Below are positions 1 through 11,871 of a stretch of DNA of 64,000 nt, piece after piece (the first letter of the stretch is position 1; every line of letters begins with the position of its first letter). Under the pieces are notes generated by a model. The model was not told where the DNA came from and searched no databases. It saw only the letters and a program-made list of their open reading frames with translations. Source of the stretch: Impatiens glandulifera (lineage: Eukaryota > Streptophyta > Magnoliopsida > Ericales > Balsaminaceae); assembly GCF_907164915.1 (NCBI RefSeq), contig NC_061862.1, positions 75,221,718 to 75,285,717 of the forward strand, written 5' to 3'. A program made the translations under genes and the position numbers.

Positions 1-173
1 CTTCCTTAATTATAATATCTCTTCTAATATCTTCCTTAACTAGAATATTTATTGGGCCTATTTAGGCGGTTGGGTCTCCCCTTGGACTAGGGAGATTAGC
101 ACACTGTGAGGCCAAGACTTTAATAAGCCTCGACATCGCCTGGAATGTGTCATGACCCTAATGGGCCGAGACA
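1..173 (-). repeat. 3' LTR of the minus-strand Ty3 element, partial
   Basis: Positions 1-173 repeat the block at about 2755-2932 (LTR start TGTCTCGGCCC on the minus strand at 173). The polypurine tract lies immediately to its right at about 174-186. The rest of the LTR lies outside the window. Confidence 0.8.
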
Positions 174-227
174 TTCTCCCCCACCTAAGTCATGGCCATC
201 ATCGGCTCAACCTTGGACCAGTACTCT

Positions 228-2422
228 TCAATCTTCTGCTTGAATTCCACAAGAGATCATCTCTTTCCCAGCAATTCTCGACACCAGGTAGACCTTTCCC
301 CCACGCCGCTCGATTTTAAACGGTCCCTCGTATATGTGCACAAGCCACTTGAGCAAAGATTGTAGAGACTTACATTGATTCATGAGTAAATTCTCTATTC
401 CTCGCCCCCTCCTTGAACCCGATTGCATGCCTTCAAATCTGTCAATTTCTTCATCTTCTTGGTGTCTTCATCCAAAGATGCCCGAGCAAGATCTGCTTTC
501 TCTCCTATGGATTTTGCGACAGTGAAGGTGGACTGACTTTGACCAACGTAACCTGTGGTCAAACTTTGTGTAGTTGATGGTTGTGTAGTGTCTTTGGCCT
601 TGAGCCTCTCGAAGGCTTCGACACACGCTATCTTGACTTCCTTGGGTACTTCTTCTTTTCCCTTGGACCCGTCCCCATCATCAATCTTGGCAAAAGTGAC
701 AAATGTCTCTTTACCACGTTTGCGACCTCGACTGAATCGCATTGTCAAGAACATGCCCATTCCCTCTGATTATCTTCTTGTTGGTATCACACTAGTCTTC
801 CTGTGATCCAAAATGATTAAGGAATCAAAATAAAGCATTATACAAGCACGTACCTGATCGAACAATTGTAATCCCAATACTACATCGTAGTCATCCATAG
901 GGACTAACTTAAACAAGACTGTTCCCTTCCAATCTCCGATCCTGGTGTGTACTCCCTTAGCCTCCCCGACCACCGACTTGGCTGTTGTATTCACAAAATT
1001 GACTATCCCTCTCGTTGGGTTGATGCAAAGACCCAACGCCTTAACCACTCCTTCAAGCATGAAGTTGTGGGTAGCTCTAGTATTCACTAGTTCTTTGATG
1101 TGCCTTCTCCCGATCAAGTCATCCACGAACATCGAGCCCCTATTTGTTCCCTTGATTGGTTCCACAACACTAGCCTTCAAAACATTGAGCAGTCTTAAAG
1201 ATCCTATTTTAGTCCCCTTTTCCTCATTAGAGGACTCAGTTCCTTTAACCGTTGCAACCTTTCCCCCCTTAAACGAGCACATAAACATTATGTGATTATG
1301 AGCACCACAAATATAACAAACTCTTGGCTTACCTGATTCGTCGGCTTGCCTCCCTGAGTTGTTGTTTGGCTGCCACTTCTTGGGTGGGCGGTCTCTCCCA
1401 CATTTCTCCTTATCATGTGGGTGGTCTCCCCCACCTTCCTCCTCATCATCCTTGAGGACCTTTAGCCTTCCCAGAAACGTTTTAAGCTCGATAAGTCTTT
1501 CTACAACTGTAATTGCCTCGGAGACGTTCTGCACCTTGGCTCTTTGTAGCTCCAACTGTGCCCAAGTCTTTAGGCCATGAACAAACGCGAACAAAGTCTC
1601 CTGTTCTGTTAAACTAGGTAACTAGAGTATCAACTCATAGAACTCCTTCACATACTCCTTAATGGTCCTGTTGTGCACAAGCTGACTTAACTGCTTCATA
1701 GCTTTAAAATCGACGTTCTCTGGGAAGAATTGGCGCTTGAACTCGGTCTTGAAATCTTCCCAAGTTTCCATCTTCAGCGTACCTCGTTCAATATCTGCTT
1801 CCCACCTCCTCCACCGTAGTAGTTCCATCTCTATAATAAAGAATGGTGTTGTTTCCAACTTGGTACGATCATCGAATATGCTTGATGCCCGAAAGTACCT
1901 CTCCATATTCCAAAGGAAGTCCTCCACTTCCCTTGTACTTCTCGAGCCTTTGAATGGAGTTGGCTTGGGAACATCCATCCGATGAGGTGTCACACCTCTA
2001 TGCTCTCCTCCATTCCACCTAATCTGACCTTTTATCGCATTAAGCCTCCTCATTGTTTCCCTTCGGAGAGCGTCAATCATCGCATGAGTTTCTCCTCGGA
2101 TTGTCTCAAGTATTTCCTATCGGATATCATTAATCTCCCCTCGAACCGATCCCAGCACTTCGTCACGAATGCTACGATTCAAATTGTTATTGATCCCCAT
2201 AACCTCATTCTCCATCTTTTCACCTTTCTCATCCAACATCGTCACTCTATCGGCCATCATGATAAATACTTCGAGAGATTCTTGGTGCTCTCTCATGCCT
2301 TCTTCAAGTCGGGTCACACGCGCTTCCATGGCAGTACCTCTATCGACGGACTTATCCCTCTTGGATCCCTTGTCCTTATGTTGGCTGGTCGGAACCTTAA
2401 TGACAATAGTACCTGAATCCAT
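228..2422 (-). pseudogene. Ty3 gag-protease remnant fused to integrase C-terminus
   Basis: One minus-strand frame runs from about 2422 to 395 and is broken only by in-frame stops, including TAGs near 2117 and 1622 and a stop near 770. In order it encodes: a coiled-coil-like N-terminus; a retrotransposon gag domain (about 1990-1622, with TWEDFKTEFKRQFFP); a CCHC zinc knuckle (CYICGAHNHIMFMC); and an aspartic-protease-like domain in which the catalytic DTGA has decayed to NTRA. It then passes directly, near 575-610, from the protease-RT linker (KRGKETFVTF) to the integrase C-terminal region (ADLARASLDEDTKKMKK). A further integrase tail (YEGPFKIERRGGKVYLV) follows in another frame at 228-428. 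RT, RNase H and the integrase core are deleted. It cannot encode an active polyprotein. Confidence 0.85.
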
Positions 2423-2454
2423 CTCTTGCAGCTTGAATATGGAAGCACAACTTA

Positions 2455-2466
2455 GCTCTAATACCA
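2455..2466 (-). other. Primer-binding site (tRNA-iMet type)
   Basis: The minus strand reads TGGTATTAGAGC, one base from the usual TGGTATCAGAGC, immediately inside the 5' LTR. Confidence 0.8.
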
Positions 2467-2468
2467 CT

Positions 2469-2932
2469 TATCACAGGATGAAATTAGATCCATGTGGCAC
2501 TAGGCTAGATCGACGCAGATTCTAGCTAGTAAGCCCTTTTACACAATGCAAAAAGAACTTAGAGAGAGAAAGAACTTGAGAATAAGAATTGTATATTGAA
2601 TACTTGGTAATTACAATGTAATACCTCTAAGGTATATATAGGACTAATGACGTATTAAATTAGGAATTGTCTTCCAATTACAATTTAATTACATTAATTT
2701 AGGATATCTCTTCCTTAATTAGAATATCCCTTCCTAAATTAGAATATCTCTTCTAATCTCTTCCTTAATTAGAATATCTCTTATAATATCTTCCTTAATT
2801 AGAATATTCATTGGTCCTCTTTAGGCGGTTGGATCTCCCCTTGGACTAGGGAGATTAGCGCACTATGGGGCCAAGACTTTAATAAGCTTTGACATTGCCT
2901 AGAATGGGTTGTGACCCTAATGGGCCGTGACA
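2469..2932 (-). repeat. 5' LTR of the minus-strand Ty3 element
   Basis: It starts (minus strand) TGTCACGGCCC at 2932 and ends next to the initiator-Met-type primer-binding site at 2455-2466. The 2700-2830 stretch is a run of imperfect copies of TCTTCCTTAATTAGAATATC, also seen at 1-55 in the other LTR. The inner boundary is uncertain by a few bases because the partner LTR is truncated by the window edge. Confidence 0.8.
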
Positions 2933-3587
2933 GGGTCTTCTAGATGATGTAGACATGGAGGTAGGCAAGCGCGCACGAAGGGCCTCGATCGTGACCTTCC
3001 TCACTTCGATCATAGCTTCATGGACTAGTCACTCAGGCAATACACCAACCAATATGGTTTTGCCCAAGAATAACACAAGACCAAACAAGTGACATAATGA
3101 AATTTGGATTTTTCAACGAAAACTAGATAACAAGTCTTCGAAATCAATCCACATAAACATAAAAACTTGTTTCTACTTCTTAAATTCAGAATCATTATCC
3201 AATATCACGAATTCCATCAATAAAATCCTTGCTCAAGATTTTTTTTAGAAGAATTCAAAATACTTTTAAAATTCGATTTAAAGACTTGAAAAGATCTTGA
3301 ACACATTCTAAATTATATTGGGAGTGTTTTGAACGTCGATCCTTAAACACGAGTCAAAAAACATGTTTTCCCCAAATTCAAAAATCTTATAAAATTTGGT
3401 CGTGTTTAATTTAAGAAAAATGACAACAATTAAGCTTTACAGAAAGCTTTGAAGCATCTAATAGAATAAAAAAACCATCAATTTGAAACAAAATGGACAA
3501 TATATCAAGAACAATCCAATAAGTTGAAAATCAAAGTTTCATTAAATTGGTCGAAACACATTAAAAATAAAAGTAATATTGTAGACG
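2933..3587. other. Non-coding AT-rich stretch
   Basis: I see no gene, no recognisable domain and no clear repeat here. It lies between the Ty3 LTR end and the start of the next LTR. Confidence 0.5.
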
Positions 3588-3997
3588 CTCATTTTTTCAC
3601 CCCAATTTTTATAGTTATAAACAACTAATTTTGAAATAATAATTTTTTTCAAGAATAATTGATCTCGGATTTCTAATAAGTTAAGGAGATAATTTGTAAC
3701 AATTGAGACTTTTATCAAACTTAATATATTTAAGGGTTTAATTAATTAAGCATCTTAGATAATAAAATAAAAAACATAAAAACATTTTTTTATATATTAA
3801 CTAATTATGTTTTGTTTAATTAGATCCATCAAGAACAAGCTAGGGTCCATGAAGATTCTCCAAGAATGGGCCAAAATCCACACAAAAGAGTCAATAACAC
3901 AAAATAAGGCCAAAATCTATCAAAGGTAAGCCCTAATTAATTTCGAAATTATGAAGGCCCCATGTCAATTTCAAGATCATGGTTAAGATCAGGTAAA

Positions 3998-4029
3998 AGT
4001 CAAGTCAAGTCAAGTCAAGTCAAGTCAAG
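3998..4029. repeat. (AAGTC)n microsatellite
   Basis: About six perfect tandem copies of a 5-bp unit inside the Tat-type LTR. Confidence 0.95.
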
Positions 4030-5339
4030 GAGTGAGCTCAATCGAAAGAGCCCAACTGGTGATCTGACCCAATAGCTGACCCAACAACCGACCCAAGTTC
4101 CATGAAGAAACATGTGGAATCTTCTAGAACCTTCTAGCCGTGAGTCATGAAGAAAAGGAAGGGAAGCTTGAATTTTGAAATTCAAAATCTAAGTTCATGA
4201 GGTATAAACTAAGTTAATGAGCTGTGAATTAAGATCATGAAACCTTGACATTAAAACCATGAGGTGTTTTAATTCTATTAACCGGAACTTGACATGTCAT
4301 TTCATTTAATACATGTTAAAAGGAGAAGGTGTCCACCTCATGGTCATTACATCAAAAAGGACTCGAGGGATTTTGAAATTCAAAATTCCCATGACATTTT
4401 AATTCCCTCAAGACTAGGAAAGTTGGTTCCCCCACATGACTTGGTGTAGTTAGTTTTAGTGGGCCTTGAGCCTTAAGGTTTCTCTTATATTTTCTCAATA
4501 AAAGCCAACTTTAGTGCAATTTTACATGACGACTCAATTTTCACAACTTGACGCCCCTAGACTGCCCAAAGACTTGATTTTGCATTCTCATGCCATTAGT
4601 CTTCCCATTTGCATTCTCTTCTCTACACCTAAGCAAGAACACCAACCTCATAAAAATTCTTGCTTAAGGTATTTCGGTCAACTATTTAAGGATAAAAAAT
4701 CTCAATTTCGTGTAAGTTCTTGATACCCCTTTGTTGCATTGTCTATTTCAATCTAATAAATGCATACTTTATCTTTTCCATTCATAATTGTTTGCATGAT
4801 CATTACCTTATTGCTTTGATTTAAAATTTCTTCTTTTAATCATGTAAATAATGTAAAATAGGTATGTTATGTAAATATAATGAAAAATAATTAAACTAAA
4901 TAAAATTGAAGTCACTTGACCGAAAACTGTTTTAAAAAACGCAAAATCGATCAATGAATTGACCATTTGATGATGACCGGTCTAAAGCACCAAATTCCGG
5001 TTTGAATTTGGATCTTTCTCAGTGTTTTGAACATTTAAGCTTAAAATGATCTATATTTAATAACGAAATAATAGCAATTGACCCAAGAACAAAAAAATAT
5101 AAAATAATTATGTCTTGTTCTTTTGTTTTATTGATTTTAATTCGGTAAAGATATTGATTTTATGTTATATTATGTATAACTAACCCTTATGTGCAAGAAT
5201 ATGTGGATTTGGAGTCATTTATGACTACCAGTTAGTTAGGAAAATAGGGTCTATGTCGAAAAACAAAGAACAACAAGTATATTCTTCTACAGCGGCACTT
5301 ACGACCTAGAAAATGCACCAACAGAGCGAACATACATGT

Positions 5340-6250
5340 AAATGGGCGACCGAGGATTTCCCAACACTCTATTGATGCTTGTTCCGCGTTCCTACTACGC
5401 GCGCACCCGACCAAAGAAAAGAGCTAGACTCTGCGCCTGACTAGGTTTGGCGACGCTTGTGACTGAGGGTGCATTTTATTGAATTGACACTGATACTAAC
5501 TTCCACCCGACCGAGAAACATGACCATTTGGCTTGTCCCTGACGCACCCGATTGTGAGCTTCTTGCTGGCATGTTGTTGTTGCAGCTACTATGCGTCCGA
5601 TCGAGAGGTGACATAGTTTTTGACCACGTTTTCTCCACTCGACCGAGAGCCAACCCCTTTGTTGCTGCTGTGCGCACGACCGAGAAATAGCATGGGATCT
5701 AACCGTGGCTGCGACCAAATAACTGAAGTCGTTGGTGCTATTTTGTTGGTGAGTGAGGGAGGACATCCGCTGTGACTGAGAAACTTAAGTCCGTTGTTGC
5801 TACCCGACCAAAGAAAGACGCTGCACCGACCGAGGAATGAAGATGCTGCTACAGACCGATATTGATGAGCAATGGAGGGCATCCGCTATGATCGAGAATG
5901 TATTGTTGTTGATGCTGCCCGACCGAGGAAAGATCATGCACCCGACCGAGGAATGAAGACGCTGCTACCGACCGATGCTACGACCGAGGATTCTACACCC
6001 GACCAAAGAATTGAAGTCGATGTTGTTGATGAAGTTACACCTGACCGTGGTTGTGACCAAGAAGCTGAAGGACTTGTTGTTGTTGTTGCACGTTCGACCG
6101 AGGATGGACATTGCACATGACTGGATAATGTTTCTTCCCGACCAAAAATAAGCTAGCGACCGAGGATTCCAGCACGCTTCGACAACGACCGAGAAAAGAC
6201 GTCAATCCAAGCCCGTGACCGAACGATAACTTAATCCACGACCGAGAATT
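5340..6250. repeat. Dispersed-tandem CGACCGAG motif block
   Basis: A GC- and CpG-rich island in AT-rich DNA. The motif CGACCGAGGA or close variants (CGACCGAGAA, CGACCAAAGA) recurs roughly twenty times at irregular spacing of about 20-60 bases, mixed with GATGTTGTTG-type runs. Short open frames cross it on both strands, but none resembles a known protein, and their composition follows the repeat. It lies within the probable Tat LTR. Confidence 0.75.
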
Positions 6251-6790
6251 CTTCAAGCGATTGATCTTCATTGGTCGCACAAGGGTTGTCTTTTTTCCTT
6301 TTTTATTTTATGCATGGATTTTGATTTTATTTATTTTATGTTTGGATTTTTGTTGATTTTTGAAATGATGTAACTTTGCGATTTATTTGATCCTAGGTTA
6401 GGATAGAAAAAATGTTTAAAGCGTAAGTATTTTAAAAAATGGCCCAGATTGATTAGTAGTAACCCTCAGGGAGTTGTGGAACACAACTTGTTTTTAAAAT
6501 ACTTATTTCCATAAGTAATTAAACGTCGAATTCGAAAAGAATATTTTAATCGGCGTTCATATGTCAAAACCTTTCCCCGTTTAAAAAATATGATGACTTT
6601 TATTAAAATCTCAATCTCTACTAGATTCGATGTGAGATAATAAGTTATGAAGATATCTAAAAGCTCATTTTTTACTTAAATTTTTGATAACAGTAAAATT
6701 AATTCCCTCACAGTTTAAATAATTGAGTAGAATGCAAAATGCTAAACATTCGAAAGCCCAAATTTATAAATTTAGCGACACATTTTTGTC

Positions 6791-9040
6791 CCGCACAAAT
6801 ATGAAAACTTATATGCTTCTAGCAATCATTGATACAACATAAATTAATGTTTTGCTTTCAACTCATAGGGTATTCATATTATTTATTTTGTTGATTAGAT
6901 ATATATGAATTGGATTTAGATTTATTATCCAAGTTAATTCTTTATACAAACTTCTTACATTTAAATTTGAAAATCTCTTTCTATTTTATTGCTATAATTT
7001 TGTAAAAGTTAACCTTTCATATTTTGCAATAAAATAGAGAGTTGTTTAAGAAATTAAAATCTATTATCCTTAAGATTCTCTTAATTTGTTGATCATACTC
7101 ACTTTTTTCATAAAATTTGATAAAAAAATTATAATTTATTTTAAATTATTAACAATTTTTTTCTCCTTTATAACACTTTAAATTAGAGTAAACGTTACAT
7201 CACTCTTACAAGTTTTAGGGTCCTTAAAAAATTATGAGTAAAAAAACATATCAAGGTTTGAACCTAAGATTTCATGAAAATTATTATAATATTTAATTTT
7301 TAATATAATACAAATTTATAAGTTTTAAGTTTTCAACAACAATGTAACCAAATAAAATAAAAAATAAGAACAAATGTTTTTTTTGGCATAAGCCTCAGAT
7401 TTCGGGCCGGCCCTGTTTGTTGGGATAGGGAGTCATGTTAATTTTTTTTTTTTTAAATTTTAAATGTTATATAAAGCCATTTCACAAGGCCCAGCAAAGA
7501 AAACAAAATAGCCTAGCCCAATAGATCCCATTTGAAAATGACAAAGATTAAAAGAGATCAATCTAATTTTCGAAAATAGACAATATAAATAAAAGCATGT
7601 GATCAAATTCAATGAAATTTATTTAAAAACTATTGCTTAAGTTTAGTTTCTTGATTCATCTGAGTCTCTTATAATATCAAGATTAATAGAAATCTAACAG
7701 TGTTGTAAGAAACTACTAGAGGTGTTAGAAGGTGAACTTCTTTGACTATATTTATTTATTATTAATTGCAGAATAAGGTCTTAAATTAAATAGATATTGT
7801 TTATCAATTATAAATCTGTTTTTTTTATGATGCTATGTTTTTTCCTTCAAAAGAAAATGTTCTGATTGTGAAGCTTTTTTTAGATTGAATCAATTGGTTT
7901 TATCATGCTTTAGGAGTTTGGACAACAAGACAATTGTAATAAGTCATTGATTTCCTTTTCAAAAAATACATGGCCAATTTTGACTTGCTAACATTAATTC
8001 TCTGTGTCCCAATTGGGGACTTTAAGTGCAGTTAAGGTTGGGTCCTATGTTGTTCAATTCATCTATAATAATGAAGCAATCTTATTTCATTAAAATAGTT
8101 TAATGATAAGAGTCGACTTAAAAGATCAAAATCTCACGATTTCGATTTCGATTTCAATTTCAACTGAAAACACTTTAAATGGAAGTGAGAGTCACAATCA
8201 TTGAGTGTAATGATAGTTCTTCTTAATTCAAAAATAAAAAAATAATAATAATAAAACAGTTTCGGACATATTATTGGTGAAATTCAATGTTATTCAAACT
8301 TAGGATGCAAGGTTTGGTTCTTTTGAAGGTTATGTTTGAATTTGACTCTAAAATCTTAATTCATAGGATATAATAATATTTTTGTTTTTATAATAAAAGG
8401 GTAGTGGTCCAGGATGAATAGAGACCGTCGGATTCCTAGACCCGAAATTGGCAAATGAAAAGGATTGGATGGCACGCCTAGTGGTCCTTATTACAGAACC
8501 AAAATCCAAGTTTTATTATAAGTTAATAGAAATTATTATTCTAAAATTATTATTGAATGGACTCCCCCCACTTGGGGGACAGGTGTTGGCACCGCAGCCC
8601 TAAAAAGCTATGACATTCTACTAATTAATATTATTTAACTATAAAATTTCAAATTATTGATTACTGTTAGAAGGATTATATAATTTAAATATATTTTGTT
8701 GGATAAAATTGTGTAAGAGTCAGTTTTTTTATAATAAAAAATCATCTTAAAATAAAATAAAAAATATTTTAGATGTTAGTTAGTAATGGTAGGAATTTGT
8801 ATAATGTTTTGTATACATTTAATTAAGTTAAAAATATTTTTTTTATACATGATCTTGTAGTTTGAAATGGTTATTTATACATTTAATTTTGTTTGAATTT
8901 ACATTATAAATATATAAAATCATTTAAAATATTATAAAACTGTTAATTTTGGTTGAAAATAGACACAAATTTCTCTTATACACGGGACATTCAATTTTTT
9001 TTTTTAATTTTCTAAGTCCTAATTCCCTCTTCTAGTCTTC
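6791..9040. other. Non-coding AT-rich stretch
   Basis: No open frame of interest. A GGGCCGGCCC palindrome occurs near 7405, and there is a GC-richer patch at 8400-8610 with a short hairpin (CCCCCCACTTGGGGG) near 8564. I cannot assign either to a named element. Confidence 0.4.
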
Positions 9041-9181
9041 TAGTCTAGTGGAGGTGAATATCCCAGCCCGCGGTCCTGAATTTGAGTATGTCGGTTAAGT
9101 GTGTTTGCAAGCTATTTGCTTAACCCACGGGGATTAGTCACACTCCAAAGGAGAATCGGAGCCCAACGTTCTAAAAAAAAA
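9041..9181 (+). repeat. SINE-like element
   Basis: It contains a Pol III box-A-like sequence (TAGTCTAGTGG at 9041), a weak box-B-like sequence about 35 bases downstream (GGTCCTGAATTTG), a body with the phrase CACGGGGATTAGTC common in plant SINEs, and a terminal A-run at 9173-9181. The length of about 140 bp fits a plant tRNA-derived SINE. Target duplications were not established. Confidence 0.5.
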
Positions 9182-10415
9182 GGTTATTGCGGGCAAAACT
9201 TTCACCTTCTTCTTAAGATTATTTTTTCAACTTCATTTTCAAACGACGACGCATCTACTCGGTTTTATTTCAAGACAACGATGTTGCAGACTGAGGCGAC
9301 GACAAATTAAAATTGTTACTCATTCGTATATTATTTGTTTGTTTTGTGCTCCAAAAATTATATCTAAGTAATAAATAATATTGGTTTTGAATGAGAGAAA
9401 TATGTTTAATAGTTAAAATATAAATAATACAATAAATATTATGAAATATAAAATATGATATCATAATACAAAATTTGTAATATGCATGAATGGACTAGCT
9501 AAACATAACTTACACCGAAAGATAGTTATCTTCTTAGTGAGAACGAATGTAATTTGATTTTAAAACGAAATTAATTTATTAGCGAAAATAAAATCTAATC
9601 CAAATATGAGAAACACAACTTAATTGAAACCTTAGACGGTCAATCATTTTAAATTAGTTATTAAAAGAGTTCAAATTTTGACCATAAAATAAGAATTAAT
9701 CATATTTGTAGCTATACTCATCATTTTGTACCACTTTATATAACATATTAATTTTAAACAAAATAGATGTTTAAGAAATAATTTTAAACAAAAATAAATG
9801 TATAAGTAACAATTTCAAACAAAATCATGTAAACGAAACATTTATAACTTGGTTAAAATTACAAGGTATATTATATTTATTAACCTCGATAATTAAATTA
9901 TGCGATTGATTAATAAAGAAATAATATATATATATATATATATATTATTTAAGATAACTCTAAAACCTAATTCCATCTCTATGCATAAGAGAATTTCCTT
10001 TTTTTGATAAGTTTATTATTATTAGTAATCTCATTTGAATAATTGATTAAGAAGATAATGAGTATAAATGAATTATAATTATTAATAGATATTAATAATA
10101 TAAAAATGCTTCATATTTAAAAGTAATAATAATAATTAAAAAGGGAAATGTAGAATATGATATATAACTTAGAAAAAAACGGCAGCATGTTAGACGATTG
10201 TTGGATGAATAATCGACCATCATCCAACATACGCCAGCATACCAGACACTTCCACGTCTCATCGAATCACCAAACGACCTGAATTTAATCCACTTGAACA
10301 ACCAACTGACTAAGGTGACTATAAATAGATTCCCTTGACCATGAAGAGGGACAAGGATCCAACCCCACATCATCAATCAAGCTCTTTACAAATTCGACAT
10401 TAAAATTTTCAAGCT
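9182..10415. other. Non-coding AT-rich stretch left of copia A
   Basis: It contains a (TA)n run at about 9927-9945 and otherwise AT-rich DNA. The last 220 bases are less AT-rich and hold a promoter-like TATA box (separate entry). A 94-codon open frame on the minus strand at 10092-10376 has no recognisable domain and I do not believe it is a gene. Confidence 0.4.
10319..10329 (+). promoter_or_regulatory. TATA-box-like element
   Basis: CTATAAATAGA matches the plant TATA consensus well. About 45 bases downstream is a C/A-rich stretch plausible as a transcription start. Copia A inserted about 85 bp further downstream, so any transcript from here would have been interrupted. It could equally belong to a decayed LTR. 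Confidence 0.35.
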
Positions 10416-11820
10416 TGTTAGATTAAGTTAAATAAAGAAAAAAGTTAAATAGGAATTCATTAATTAAGTTGAATTAAGAAAAATGATTTAATAGATTAAA
10501 ATAATTTAGGATAATTAAAATCAATACGATGTAGTTTTGATGATGCGCTGATAATTGAATAAAACTAAGTTATGCAAATGTGTTATTTGCAGGTAGCGCG
10601 AGCAGTAGAGCTGGCGTAAGCAAAGTTGAAGGCGCGTTGACAGTAGGGTTGTTGCCAACAACACAGTTGAAGAAGCGAGAGCAGACACCTTACTTCAACA
10701 ACAGAGTTGAAGAAGCGCTAGCAGCAGGCTTGCGTCAACAAAAGAGCTGAAAAAGTATTAGCAGCAGGCTTGCGTAAACAAAAGAGTTGAAGAAGCGCGA
10801 GCAGATGCCTTGCTTCAAACAGTAGAGTTGAAGAAGCGCGAACAGACGCCTTGCTTCAACAGTAGTTTGAAGAAGCACGAGCAGACGCCTTGTTTCAACA
10901 ACAGTATGAAGAAGCGTGAATATACGCCTTATTTCAGTAGCAGCCTGAAAAAGCACTAACAACAACCTTGCTTCAGCAGCAGCCTAAAAAGCCAACATCA
11001 TTGTTATGATAACAAGTAGACTGCCACATGGCATACAACCACTAGAAAGTCGACAGTATCTACGAACGGGATTCGACCGTTGCTTCATTTTAATATAAAA
11101 GGACATCAAAGTACAACGTCGAATCCCTAGATTTCTGAACGGCGGATCCTTGGATTCTGAACGGTGGATTCCTGAATATTTGGATTCTCGGTACGGAGAA
11201 TCCTCCCGGTCAATTCACGTATCCAAATATTAGACTCGACCGTTGCTACGCTTCAATATAAAAGAGCTTCAAAGTACAGCGGTGAACTGATCTTCTTCAA
11301 ACTAGTTACAATAGTTTTTAGAACAAGCCTTTGAACTCATAATCAATTTACTCTCACTCATCTTTCACAAGTGCATTCTGTAACGCTAAACTGAAAGTTA
11401 ATTCATTGTATTATCTAAGAGTAAACTCAGTGTTGTAAGTTGAACAGAACGTTGTCTGTTCAATAGAGTGATAGCTGGGAGTTCAGAACAGGCCACTATT
11501 AAGTCCTAAATTGTGTAGACGCTATAAAAACCAAAACCTTCTAGTGAAATCTTTTTGGAAACATAAGAAGGGGTGACATATGTGTTTTATCTTCGAAATC
11601 CATAAAACTCTGGTGTTATTTCCTTACTGCATCTCTTAGTCTGCAATCTGTCGCTTCAAATCTATCAAGCATTTCCGCACTTTAATCAGTTCAAGAGATT
11701 GCGATGATTTGTCGAAGAATATAAACAAATTTTAATCTCTAACAGGATTAAAATCGCACTGAAAGTTAAAATTAGCTCAATAATATCAACCCCCTTCTAT
11801 TATTAAAGTCGATCCTAAAA
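10416..11820 (+). repeat. 5' LTR of copia A
   Basis: It runs from TGTTAGATTAAG to CGATCCTAAAA, directly before the primer-binding site. Two similar promoter-like blocks occur at about 11064-11120 and 11232-11290, each with CGACCGTTGC followed by an AATATAAAAG TATA-like box. This suggests an internal duplication of the LTR promoter region. A 40-bp tandem array occupies 10661-10990. Confidence 0.8.
10661..10990 (+). repeat. 40-bp tandem array inside copia A LTR
   Basis: About eight to nine imperfect copies of a 40-bp unit. Each better-preserved unit starts GTTGAAGAAGCG and ends CTTGCTTCAAC, giving a stem GTTGAAG/CTTCAAC with inner GCG/CGC complementarity. The copies decay toward the right end. 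Confidence 0.85.
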
Positions 11821-11822
11821 AG

Positions 11823-11834
11823 TGGTATTAGAGC
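11823..11834 (+). other. Copia A primer-binding site (tRNA-iMet type)
   Basis: TGGTATTAGAGC follows the 5' LTR after two bases (AG). Confidence 0.85.
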
Positions 11835-11871
11835 ATGTTTTCTATTCTAAAGCAAAACAGATATCTGAATC

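Larger units (their letters stand above)
1..2932 (-). mobile_element. Ty3/gypsy LTR retrotransposon, internally deleted
   Basis: Reading the minus strand, the element runs from an LTR at 2469-2932, through a primer-binding site at 2455-2466 (TGGTATTAGAGC, initiator tRNA-Met type), gag and a protease remnant, to a polypurine tract just right of position 173 (AGGTGGGGGAGAA) and a second LTR cut off by the window edge (1-173). The two LTR ends match closely (TGTCWCGGCCC at the start, and the shared block around 60-170 and 2820-2932). Internal length is only about 2.3 kb; RT, RNase H and most of integrase are absent, so this is a non-autonomous deletion derivative. The target duplication cannot be checked because one end lies outside the window. 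Confidence 0.9.
3588..6790 (+). mobile_element. Divergent Tat-type LTR (probable solo LTR)
   Basis: It begins TGTAGACGCTCATTTTTTCA, matching the start of the Tat LTRs described below (TGTAGACACTCATTTTTCAC on their strand). Later segments match the U5 side of the same LTR family in the same orientation: TGATCCTAGGTTAG near 6388, the stretch CTCAATCTCT near 6625, and AAAATTAATTCCCTCACAGT near 6695. No coding domains lie inside or adjacent, so a solo LTR or truncated relic is likely. The right boundary is approximate. Between about 5230 and 6260 it contains a GC-rich block absent from the other Tat LTRs in this window. Confidence 0.6.

Noticed and set aside
1737..2525. Plus-strand open frames opposite the Ty3 gag
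   Set aside because: They are antisense shadows of the gag frame, with no domain of their own.
5441..6280. Several overlapping open frames on both strands
   Set aside because: They arise from GC-rich repeated DNA with few stop codons. There is no known domain, and the frames on opposite strands are equally long.
10092..10376. 94-codon minus-strand open frame
   Set aside because: No recognisable domain. It overlaps a promoter-like block, and half of it lies in AT-rich DNA.
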